A DNA stretch of 64,000 nucleotides, taken from contig JAUPFV010000002.1 of assembly GCA_036936605.1 (NCBI GenBank), positions 250,687,305-250,751,304 on the forward strand. Direction: 5' to 3'. Below, piece by piece: positions 54,455 to 64,000 of this stretch; the stretch's first letter is position 1, and every line of letters begins with the position of its first letter. Position numbers and translations under genes: made by a program. Below the pieces are notes generated by a model that saw only the letters and a program-made list of their open reading frames with translations, searched no databases and was not told the origin of the DNA. Origin of the DNA: Limnanthes douglasii subsp. nivea. Lineage: Eukaryota > Streptophyta > Magnoliopsida > Brassicales > Limnanthaceae.

Positions 54455-56625
54455 TATGACCAGATAAATGAGTGTACGGATTACGAAGCCCCATTACATT
54501 CACAATCATCAAATTTATAAATACGCGTAGTTAGCGGTAAAGATGACAACCATGTTTTTTAAGTGATTCCGTTCTGATTAAAGTTTCGTTATAAAATTTC
54601 TTTTTTCAAACTATTTTTTTAATTTATGAAAATGATTTGGTATATATGTGAATCTTTAAAAGTACTAAATAAAAATAGGTTTGAAACTAAATTATATAGG
54701 CTAAATCTAATGTCGGGATACAATTTTGATTTTTTTCAAAAATCTTTTATTGAAAAGACAAAAATATAGACTGAAGATCTCAGAAGAAGAAGAATGAGAG
54801 AGTCATCTTTCCGAGAAGAAGTAAGAATCCATTAAGTATGAGATAAAGAAGAAATTCATAGAAAATTTTGCGGGTTTCAACAACTAGTGACTCAAATATC
54901 ACGACTTCTGGTCAATGGCATTCCAGCTGCTCAATGAAATAACTGATCAAGAATCGGAGAAAAGAAAGCGAGATCATACTTTAACTTCTTAAAGAGATAC
55001 ATTGAATTATCTGGAACACTGAATGCTGACTAATTTCAAAGAGAATGGCCAAAGGTTGATGCTATCCAGTTTTCGAATTTGGAGATATGCTATTCTGATT
55101 ATTCTTATTTGACCTTCTTTATTTACGGAGCATGCTCGATGCATCCAGATTTATGTAATGTTATATAGAATACACCAAGCTGAATCTGGTCTTATTAATT
55201 CTGTTTCGTTTGGTTTAACATATTCTTATATTTTTAATACATATTTTTAATACATATTTTAAAATTTAACCTGTATTTATAAATTTAGTCCAATAAAATA
55301 AAATTAAAATACTTATATTATTAAATATTTGAATATTTTTTATTTGAATATTATAAATAATTTATTAGAACTTTTAGTATATTATTTTTTAAATTAATTT
55401 TTATGAGTAATTTAACTGAACTAGAAAAAACTAACATATTTATCATCAACAAAATATTAGAGATTTTTTTAAATACACAAATTTATCATTAATTTTTAAA
55501 GTTTTAGGAATTTGATATATTTTATACAGCAATTTAAAGAGGTTGGAATTATAAAAGTGAAATCATTCGATAACAAAATAATAAAAATGTTTGGTACAAT
55601 AAAATATCATAACAAAATAAAAATCATACAATAGATTACTAATTCATCAAATGTTAAAATCATGATCCATCTATATTTTTTTCATCTATAAGTTGTTAGT
55701 ACTCGTTTTGACCTAAATTTTTATCATTATAACTCTATTAAAAAAATCTTAAATCTAGAGTTTATATGAGTTTCTATCTTATTCTGTATTTGATTTTGCC
55801 TCTCATACAATTTAGTCAGTATGATGGGCAATTGACCAAACTTAGTATGTAATTGGCCAGACTAATTCTCTATATATTCATGGACATACAATCTCTTTTG
55901 ACGACGTGGTCGATGAGAATAATTACCGGCACCTGAAGTGGTGGCCCATGCATCATATCGTGCCCAATTTCCATCCACCATTGAGTCAACAGAGGTGGAG
56001 TACATTGATTGGTCCCACATACTAGCTCCCTAGTTTCCTCAAAATTTCAAAGACCTCCCACTTTAAACAGAGTTATCAATTCCAGGAATTTGTCTCTTGA
56101 TTTTTTAGAGATAACTTTCCTAATTTAGAACCTTCGGAACCGAACACTCAATATACTCACTAACGTCGATCCCTTTTCTCCTAAAGAACTGATTTTGTAT
56201 CGCCCCACAAGGTACATATTTTTTGAAAAAATGAATAATTCATTTCCCTAATTATCAAACTTAGTAAATTTATTTTGTATCTCAATATTATAACAGTGGT
56301 TACAAATGATTGAAGATTCGTCAAGATTATGTCTTTATTATTTGAAGGAATGCAACAAGAATCAACTAATTCCATAGCTAATTTTGGAACTACGATCATA
56401 TTTTTTCTACTAGTAGGTTTAGTCCTAAACCCATTTCCCCATTGCTAGTGATTGGCAGAGGTCTATCGTTATTCAGCAATGTTATTACTTCATCTAATAT
56501 CTAGCCGAATTATTTTAAGATATCGTTATCTATTCATAGAGAACCGAGCGTTAATAATGGTTCGAAACCATTGGTTCATGATCCAAATATTTACTTAGTA
56601 TAATTTCCATTTCACTATAGATCTT
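54455..56625. other. AT-rich region with possible minus-strand exon
   Basis: Mostly AT-rich without recognisable genes. On the minus strand at about 56025-55868 one frame reads MWDQSMYSTSVDSMVDGNWA, RYDAWATTSGAGNYSHRPRR and ends LYVHEYIEN and stop, with protein-like composition. It may be an exon remnant of an unknown gene. Confidence 0.35.
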
Positions 56626-56870
56626 CTATAATTGTGATTAATGATATTACACCCGATGAGAATTATGGGTATCAAACAACTTCATATGGCTTGTACGACC
56701 AACAAGATGGTTGCAGGTTATTAGAAAGGAAGTTTACGATATGCTTATGGACAACCCTGAATTTTATATGCAGATATTCAATGATAGAGATGAATATTTA
56801 AAGGTCATTGAAATTATATCCTACTATGAAAATATTGTAACTATAGAAAACTGGTGACAATATCTATATT
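56626..56870 (+). pseudogene. OTU-like cysteine protease domain fragment
   Basis: The plus strand, over two frames, reads VINDITPDENYGYQTTSYGL, then WLQVIRKEVYDMLMDNPEFY and MQIFNDRDEYLKVIEIIS. This resembles the plant OTU-like domain found with MULE/FAR1-type proteins: an Asp-Gly-x-Cys-Gly box, then a tryptophan-containing helix. Tyr stands where the catalytic Cys is expected. A short, decayed piece without context. Confidence 0.5.
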
Positions 56871-57264
56871 AAAAATATCGATCACATTAAATTTTAACTG
56901 TCATTGTCATTCTCATATGTTTTTATTTGTTTATATACCATTTAACTTTGAATGACTCACCATGCGCACAAATAAATCCTTTATGTATGTTATTGTGTAG
57001 CCTAAAAAAAGTTAGAGAATTACCGATTATAAATTAATACAAACGATATAAAGATATTCAAAGTAAAAAACCTGGCATCATCAACCTTGAACTGACTGCT
57101 TTAAATGAATTCGTATAATAGTGTAATGAAGACTTATCTCTTTAACGTATTCGTTTTATATTATTGTATTAATAATTTGAAAATATCAAACTTAACTCGA
57201 TAAAATTAAACATAAACTAAAATATATTAGAAGTAAATACATTGCACATAAAACGAAAAGATAC
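56871..57264. other. AT-rich spacer
   Basis: Nothing recognised. It leads into the LTR of the terminal gypsy element. Confidence 0.5.
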
Positions 57265-57965
57265 TGATAAGGTTTCTCTCATTGGAGTTCATACCGTTGG
57301 GCAAGATATAAGCATATGGTAATAACCTGAGGCGTAAACATGGCCTAACCGAGGGGTCTTAGCATTATACCGAGATAACTCCGGAACATTATATCTACAC
57401 CATATATTATAACTAGACCGAGGTTAAACCGAGGGGCCTTCACCATAATAAGATCACTCGCAAAACAACATGCACACGTCAGATCTGATAGTCGAGTAGA
57501 GACCCAATCAAAAGGCCCCGATGTCACCCAACAAGGGATGACCGAGCATAGGTCTTGAAGAGAACCAGGAACTAATTGGTTGAAGTCATCTATAAAGGTC
57601 TTAGACAAGTAGAGGCCATCTAGAGAAACCTACAAGGTCATATCGAGGTCTATAGAGAAATAACTACCGGTTATTGATACTCACAAGGTGCAAACATGAT
57701 CAACACATAACAAAGGACTTTCAAGAGAGTCAAGAGTCATTAAAGATAACTTATGACTGGAAAATCAACGTCACTGGCCACGATTTAAGTAGTGGCCATA
57801 AATATAGGTCCACGATCACATTTAGTGGAATTATGTATTTAGTAAGAGAGAGAAATTATACTACGAGGTGTATAAATAAGATTGCGAGTATGTAAATTTT
57901 TATATTTTCTTCCTAGATTAATTAAATTGAAACTTGGAAAATATTTGGGAGATTTTCCTCTAACA
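57265..57965 (+). repeat. Tentative 5' LTR of terminal gypsy element
   Basis: Begins TGATAAGG and ends CTCTAACA. TATAAATA at 57871-57878 is a plausible TATA box about 90 bp before the primer site. Without the second LTR the start is a guess. Confidence 0.5.
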
Positions 57966-58079
57966 AATTAGCGTCGCATGTGGGAAACTCATAAAAAACA
58001 TAAGCTTTGAACCAATGATAGTAAACCAATCTGAGATTGAAAGGGATGTATATAAGAGAAACAATATTGTAAAAATCGG

Positions 58080-59442
58080 AGGTCTATAGTGGATCGAGTG
58101 GATGTGCAGATTCAGATACCTTCTTTGGTGTCGTCAACTTGGAGAATCAGAATGCAAACACCGTTCAGAAAAAAACTAAGGGCAGTCGCCCCCCTGCTGC
58201 GACTAGCAGTAAATCGCTTCATTAGTAGTGGTGGATCTCGAAGAGCATCTTGAGCCTGAGATAAGAGCCGACAACCCCATGACCGTAACCACTGTCCACT
58301 AGTTGGAGCAGTAAATAAGGTATATGTAACAAGAACAACAAAGTGCTACCCGACTAGGAGGTCAAAGTACATGCATCCAAAGCAACCATGGCAGAAATGA
58401 AGCATGCACTTCATGCGTTAACAACTAAGGTGCGAGGGAACATATAAGGGAATTAACGTCGAGAGCCGAGGTTAGTCGAGCACATTAAGGAGACTGATAT
58501 TTTAAGTGCAGGGGGAATGACGAAGAAGAGGGTGATAGCAGTGGAAAAAACAGTCTAAGGAGTAGGAACTGCACCGCAAGGAACGACCAGCGGCTACTAA
58601 GAGGGCTAGGGAGAATGAAAACCTGCAATACGACCAAGTCCGCCCAAATATGGCCGCCTTACGTGCTTAAAGAATCTTTGTTCATGGGAAAGATCCTCAA
58701 AGATGAACTCCCGATAAAGTTTGATATGTTTATAATGGAAGCCTACGACAACACAGGAGACCCAAAAAGGTATTTGGAGAAATTCAAGAATATAATGATG
58801 GATTTCAATCTGGATGACACCATGCTTTGCCGAGATCACTCCATGACCCTTAAAGGTAATTCCATGAATTGGTTTAGTAGTTTTCCTAAAGAATATATTT
58901 ATGATTTCACAGGCGTATGGGGCGCTTTTAGAGATAGATTTATTAGTAATAGATAGACCCCGCAGGAAAACGACTCCATTATGGACCTCCAACAAATAAG
59001 AGGTGATATGTTAAAGAGCTACATCTTAACCGATTTAGAGGAATATATGGAAGTCATAACCCTCAAGAAAGGCCTTAACCGGATGGGGGATTTGTACGCA
59101 CATTTAGTATGTTTCCTAGTGAAGAAGATTAGAGACCTACCAGCCCGAGCATACCAATTCATTCGGGTTGACGATGCAACGAATGGGGACTCACCAAATA
59201 GAATCCCACTAGACATCAAAAAAGGGATAATACAATAGAAGAAGGATAAAGGAAGGGCTTCACCATGATGATACGCAAAGAATTAGTAACCATCGACCGA
59301 CGCATTACGAAAACCCAACACATCCTTTTATCCTGCCAACCGCTACGATCTCGGTCATGTACAAAACAACCAAAGAAAGGACAAGGTATTTCCACCCTCA
59401 CACTATAAGCGATCCAAGTCACAAATATTTAAGTAAGAAATT
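58080..59442 (+). pseudogene. gypsy gag (terminal element)
   Basis: The frame 58615-59238 has FIMEAYDNTGDPKRYLEKF, KGNSMNWFSSFPKEYIYDF and WGAFRDRFISNR, then TAG, then LQQIRGDMLKSYI and KKIRDLPARAYQFIRVDDAT. This is the retrotransposon gag domain. 58080-58614 holds a disordered N-terminus in several frames. Confidence 0.85.
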
Positions 59443-60273
59443 ATGTTCTTATACGACCATAGCTATCCAACCGACGAGTGTTGGCAACTCAAAGATGAAA
59501 ATCAAAGGCTAATTGATAGCGGCGAGCTTGTGCAATTCTTTAAGAAGAAAAAACATCATCTCCAGCATGAGAAGAAAGAGAAAACCCTTCCGCCAAATGA
59601 CGAGGGACGTTGGGAGGACAAAAGAGTTAAACAAGGAAAGCAACAGTGGTTGTTTACAATTTCATGGGAACGCGCCTTACTAAGCAATGACCAAAAATCC
59701 AGTAAGAGGGCTAAGACCAAGCACGAGGTGAAGGCCGTCGAGGGATCTTCCTACCAAAATTACCGCGACCTCGTAGTTCACCTTACCTTCAATGATGATG
59801 ATCTGCAATAGATTTCTAAGCCACTTGAGGATGCTTTTGTGGTCAATCTAGACATTTTTTACGTGCCGGTAACCAGTGTATTGGTGGATGAGACCAGCTC
59901 GACCAACATAATCTTCAAAGCCAGTTATGAACATATGTTAGATATCCCATCTTATAAATTTACTCGATATACATTGGTGGGATATGAAGGAAAATTATCT
60001 GAGTGCGTCGGTGAGGTCGAACTTATGGTTAGGGTTGGCTATGGGGCTACCAACAAGGAAATCAATACATTGTTCATGATTTCTGACGCCCCAAGCTCTT
60101 ACAACACTATCATTGGTAGACTATGGCTGCGTTGGATGGAGGCCACTCCTTACACTTTTAGGAAATGCTTTAAGTATCATGTCGGAAACTCAGTCGGTAT
60201 CATAAGAGGGAGCCAACAAACTGTCAGAACTTGTTATGTAGTAGATGTCAACCCCACCAAACTTCTGCAATAG
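59443..60273 (+). pseudogene. gypsy gag zinc region and altered protease
   Basis: MFLYDHSYPTDECWQLKDEN is the His/Cys region. TAG at 59809-59811 interrupts. The protease site then reads VLVDETSSTNIIFKASYEHM: the catalytic Asp is kept (59887-59889), but the next two residues, usually Thr/Ser-Gly, are Glu-Thr, so activity is unlikely. The fold continues through TLVGYEGKLSECVGEVEL and APSSYNTIIGRLWLRWMEAT to a stop at 60273. Confidence 0.88.
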
Positions 60274-61350
60274 CAACTAGGCAACGAGGGGGAGCGGGAC
60301 CAATCCAGAAGCAATGCCCCACGCATGATCTGATTAACAATGGTCAAGAGAGTGAGCGACCCGAAGGTACTCATTATGAACTTATGGTCGATGACCGCTT
60401 CTTGCGAGTTGGTAATAATTTAGATTTTTCGTTTATAGAAGTTATTTTATAAGTTCGTTAAAACAATTAGGATATTTTTGAATGGAATGCTAGTGATGTA
60501 TCATGGGGATCTGACTGTAATATTCCATGAGTTAGCAATATATAGGTATGCTAAATCTGTACGACATAAACGTCATTCTTTTTCCGTTGAGAAACATGAT
60601 GCTATCAGTTGTGAAGTGGATAAGTTTTTTAGGCTTGACCATATATGTCGAGCCCGGTGTGGGTAGTGAACTTGGTTCTGGTCAAGAAGAAAGGAGGGGG
60701 AGGGCGTATGTGTGTCGGTTTTACCAACTTGAAACTGCCCTGCATCGATCAGATAGTTGATTCAACCTCTAGTTGTGAGAATTTACCGTTTGTGCACGCA
60801 TATTCAGGCTACAATCTGATTCGCTTGCACCCCAAGGATATGAAGCATACAACATTCTAGACCAATAGAGATCTTTACTATTATACCTGTGATGTCTTTC
60901 GGATTAAAGAATGCAAGATCTACCTATCAATGCCTCATTAACCACATCTTCAAAGATTAATTATGGCACCATATGAAAGTGTATATTGATGATATGGTCG
61001 TCAAAACTGATATTGTCGACAAATAGTTTGAAGTATTAGAGGACATATTTGGCATCTTTTGTAAGTTTAATCTGAATCTTAACCCGGTAAAATACTTATT
61101 CGGGGTTCGCAATGGTAAATTTCTTGGCTATGTAGTCAGCAAACGAGGGATTTATACCCTGTTCAGATGTGGGCTCTAATCTAGATGAAGCCTCCAAAAT
61201 ACATCAACGAGGTTCAGTGTCTCACGCGACGCCTCGCCATGCTATGGCGCTCTATGTCATGGGCCTCAAATAAAAACCACCCTTTCTTCGAGGTACTCTG
61301 AGACGCAAAGAAGTTCGCGTGGAATGAGGATTGTAACGCAGATTTTTTAG
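60274..61350 (+). pseudogene. gypsy reverse transcriptase (terminal element)
   Basis: HELAIYRYAKSVRHKRHSFS and VEKHDAISCEVDKF (60511-60640), then VVNLVLVKKKGGGGRMCVGF with an extra G-rich insert, IDQIVDSTSSCENLPFVHAY and SGYNLIRLHPKDMKHTTF. The catalytic region VYIDDMVVKT lies at about 60978-61007. The thumb is NEVQCLTRRLAMLWR. Multiple frameshifts. Confidence 0.85.
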
Positions 61351-62130
61351 CACTAAAAAACTATCTTACATCGCCAGAAATCTTGTTAGCTCTTGTGGTA
61401 GTTGAGCCCTTATTCCTATATATATCTAGCTCTTCTTTTTTAGTTAATACGGTGTTGGTTCAGGAACCAGCGGGAATTTAACGCCTAATATATTACACCA
61501 TTAAGATCGTGGTACATGTAGAACCTTGCTACCTTAACTTGGAGAAATTAGTATTAGGCCTTGTGGTTGATGCCTGCAATATGCGCCCTTACTTCCAGGG
61601 TCATACCATTATTATCCGAACCCTCTTTCCTCTCAAGATTGTCTTACATAAGGCAGATATCTCCGGCTGCCTCACTAAATGGTGAATCAAGTTAGGGGAG
61701 TATGACGTCAAATTTGAGCCATGCACCGCGATCAAAGGATAAGCCATCACTGACTTTATCACAAAATTTTCCACATCCCGGCATGATTCTAGCCTCGCCG
61801 AACCCTTTCCCGATCACTCTGACCTGGAATGGATTGTCGAAACCGATAGGGTATCGAGTACATCAGGTGGTGGTTCCAGCATATTAATGAACCTACCTAC
61901 AAACGAGGAAATCCGACAAGCCATCCTTTTTTATTTCCTGGTGACGAATAATACGAGTGAGTATAAGGGAGTCATCGCGGGTAGGAAGTTAGCCCTTATA
62001 TATAAAGTCCAAGTACTCAGAGTCCAATCCGATTTAAAGTTGGTTTTGAACCAACTAAATGGAACCTATGACACTAAAAAAAAGGATTCACAGTTACCTG
62101 ACGACTTTGAAAGAATACGAGTCTAAGTTT
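61351..62130 (+). pseudogene. gypsy RNase H and second RNase H-like domain
   Basis: PLFLYISSSSFLVNTVLVQE, YLNLEKLVLGLVVDACNMRP, YFQGHTIIIRTLFPLKIVLH and ADISGCLTKW form the first RNase H tail. Then 61887-62126 carries FYFLVTNNTSEYKGVIAGRK and QSDLKLVLNQLNGTYDTKK, the second RNase H-like fold of Tat elements. Confidence 0.85.
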
Positions 62131-62429
62131 TAACATGTATCATACGAGTAGGTCCCCCATCTTGACAAATCTGCACCTGACGCCTTAGATAAAACAATGA
62201 ACTCAGGGAGCACCCATTTCTCCTACTACAACAACAGGAGAATACTAAAACATGTGCCTCACCAGAAGAAATATGTACAATCCAGAGCTCAATCGATTGG
62301 CGGCACCCTTTTTTACTTTATCCACGTGACGACACATTAACATTAAATAAGACCACAGCCAGGGCACTGCAACTGTGCGCCACCAAATATTGCGTCATGG
62401 ATAATATTTTCTACCGTAAAAGTGCAACA

Positions 62430-63500
62430 TGACCACTACTATGATGTCTAAGTCAAGAAGAATCTACCACAATTCCACATGAATGGCATGCGGGGGATGT
62501 AGGAGCACATTTTAGCCACCACAGCCTCATCTGACGATTTCTCCTAGCGGGCTATTAATAGCATGAACTGGAACCTGATGCAGAACTCATAGTGCAACAA
62601 TGTCACCATTGCCAACAATTAGCTAACATTGGTCACCTTCCAACTGAGCCGATAAATTCTACTCCAATACCTTTATTTTTCCAATAAACTAGGCATCACC
62701 TTAGTGAGACCATTGCCGATAGCAACCGGAAAGGATCAGTACTTAGTCTTTGCAGTGGATTACTTCACTAAACGGGTTGAAGCAAAAGCTTTCTCCCATA
62801 CTCGAGCCCAAGAGATATGCAACTTTGTACATCATCAGATATTATCCCGGTTTGGGATTCTCCGTGTACTGATGACGGATAATGGACCCCAATTCGAAAA
62901 TTTCACCGTCACCACCTTCTGTAAGCGTTATTGCATCGACCAAAAATTGTCCACTCCCTACTACCTACTGGAAAACAGGAAAGTCAAGGTAACTAATCAG
63001 AAAAATGTTATATGGGATAAAAAGGAAAGTGGAGGGTGCCAAACGAAAGTGCTCCGGCAAATTATCTGAGGTGCTATGGGCTTATCGCACCATCCTATGC
63101 ACAACAACTGGCGAGACCCCCTTTGCGCTCGTCTATGTTATCGAAGCAGTGATAACTGAAGAATTCATTATCCCAAGCCACATAATCGCCAAGTACACTA
63201 AGACCACCAAGGACGTTAATTGTGTCGTTAACATAGATCTTATAGAATAGCGTCGTGATCAGGCAAAAATGTGTAGATAGCATCACCGAAGTCTGATGCG
63301 GTGGCGTTTCAATTCTCGTTTAAGGCCACGAGATCTATAAGTGTATGATCTCGTTATCAAAATACTTTTACAAGGTTCAGGTGAGAAGGTTGCTAGCAAG
63401 TTAGACCCTAATTGGGAGGGCCCTACACTATTATCTCGAAAAGACATCATGTCGCTTTCGCCTCATTGACAAAGATTGTCACACCATCAAACATCCCTGA
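62430..63500 (+). pseudogene. gypsy integrase, catalytic Glu replaced by Lys
   Basis: Zinc-region remnants (EWHAGDVGAHFSHHSL, CHHCQQLANIGH) precede the core at 62704-63069: FAVDYFTKRVEAKAF (first Asp), LMTDNGPQFENF (Asp 62878-62880), then NRKVKVTNQ, where Lys (62986-62988) sits exactly 36 codons on at the expected Glu. Then LWAYRTILCTTTGETPFALV and the C-terminal KLDPNWEGPTLLSRK-like part to about 63500. Confidence 0.88.
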
Positions 63501-63578
63501 AATATAAGTAATTTAAAGTTGTATCACAATGCTATGTAATTCATAGATGCACTATTTTTTCCCTCTTGATGGGTGGGC

Positions 63579-63600
63579 GGGGGGGGGGGGGGGGGGGGGG
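63579..63600 (+). repeat. (G)22 homopolymer
   Basis: Twenty-two consecutive G follow GGGTGGGC. It lies in the post-integrase spacer of the gypsy element. Confidence 0.97.
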
Positions 63601-64000
63601 TGTTAATGAGCCATCAGCCTCAGTTTACTTCAATGCATTTTTATTGATTTTTCCAATTTATTTGTTTGTTTCTTACCTCTCCCTCCTTACAAGAACCATT
63701 GAATCGATTAATATGAACGGGATAATTGGCCACGCCCACTGAGGCTCCGTAAGGGGTCATGCAATTGATCGTTATGGCCTTTCCTACGAATAAGCTGATA
63801 GACATGTCGTACTCGGGCTACACGATGGACACACACTAAGCTCGATCTTGTAAGGATAAGCGAAGTCACTATATTATTACCAAACATATGAGCCTTCATT
63901 AAGCTTATTCACATATGTCTTATACTTCAAACAACCATCAAGCATAATTGTTGCATAACAAAAATATAAAAATATCGTCTCATACATTCAATACGACAAC
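63601..64000. other. Post-integrase spacer of terminal gypsy element
   Basis: No coding potential supported. Sequence continues out of the window toward the unseen 3' LTR. Confidence 0.5.

Larger units (their letters stand above)
57265..64000 (+). mobile_element. Decayed Ty3/gypsy element (Tat/Athila-type primer site), 3' end outside window
   Basis: Tentative 5' LTR 57265-57965, then AATTAGCGTCGCATGTGGGA, close to the TTGGCG-type primer sites of this group. Gag, protease, RT, RNase H, second RNase H-like segment and integrase follow in order, then the post-integrase region with a CTCTTGATGGG...TTAATGAG segment similar to the other two Tat-like elements. Stops and frameshifts in every domain. 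The 3' LTR is beyond 64000. Confidence 0.85.

Noticed and set aside
58606..58995. Minus-strand ORF of 129 codons
   Set aside because: Exact shadow of the gag domain frame at 58615-58956.

Overview
This is a window of plant nuclear DNA, most likely repeat-rich heterochromatin of a dicot. It is made almost entirely of transposable elements nested in one another. No intact host gene, rRNA gene or functional tRNA gene was found. Evidence for a plant: Ty3/gypsy elements with a second (Tat-type) RNase H, a CRM/Reina-like gypsy element, Ty1/copia elements primed by initiator tRNA-Met, an L1-like LINE with a DUF4283 ORF1 and a terminal RNase H, a Mutator-like (MULE) transposon with a Ulp1 protease gene, Mutator-type MITEs, a tRNA-derived SINE, and a broken copy of plant UDP-glucose dehydrogenase.

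Layout, left half. Positions 1-4330 hold a decayed Tat-like gypsy element (+) split by a reverse-oriented solo LTR (925-1399). Positions 4450-9544 hold a UDP-glucose 6-dehydrogenase pseudogene (+), split by a copia element (-; 5632-9257, target duplication TTCAT) that lost its integrase core and carries an inverted piece of its own LTR there. About 9600-19450 is a decayed LINE (+), split by a hAT-like MITE (9781-10175) and by a 5.0-kb CRM/Reina-like gypsy element (13001-18040, target duplication TAAAG). Positions 19617-22915 are a repeat mosaic with a diverged direct duplication, a minus-strand reading frame, a terminal-inverted-repeat element and a tandem array of about 172 bp units.

Layout, right half. 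About 24700-40500 is an old MULE: a plus-strand transposase with an intron, and a converging minus-strand multi-exon Ulp1-like protease gene. A complete Tat-type gypsy element (25954-36303, target duplication AGTAT) sits 7 bp inside a transposase exon. This 10.35-kb element has LTRs differing at about 12 positions, gag-protease, RT, two RNase H domains, integrase and a roughly 3-kb reading frame on the opposite strand. Positions 40540-43080 are a much older gypsy relic. From 43 to 57 kb the DNA is AT-rich, with a SINE, three Mutator-type MITEs, a copia relic (-) fused to a LINE ORF1 fragment, and an OTU-like protease fragment. From about 57265 to the window end is another decayed gypsy element (+), whose 3' LTR lies outside.

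Nesting gives relative ages: hosts (UGDH copy, LINE, MULE, Tat-like relic) are older than their inserts. Most coding breaks are premature stops and one-base frameshifts, often explicable as C-to-T/G-to-A changes, as expected for silenced methylated repeats. The least ordinary parts are the MULE/Ulp1 unit with its dispersed ACATGCGA-like motif, the long antisense ORF of the Tat element with its own candidate promoter, and the copia element whose integrase is replaced by an inverted LTR end.
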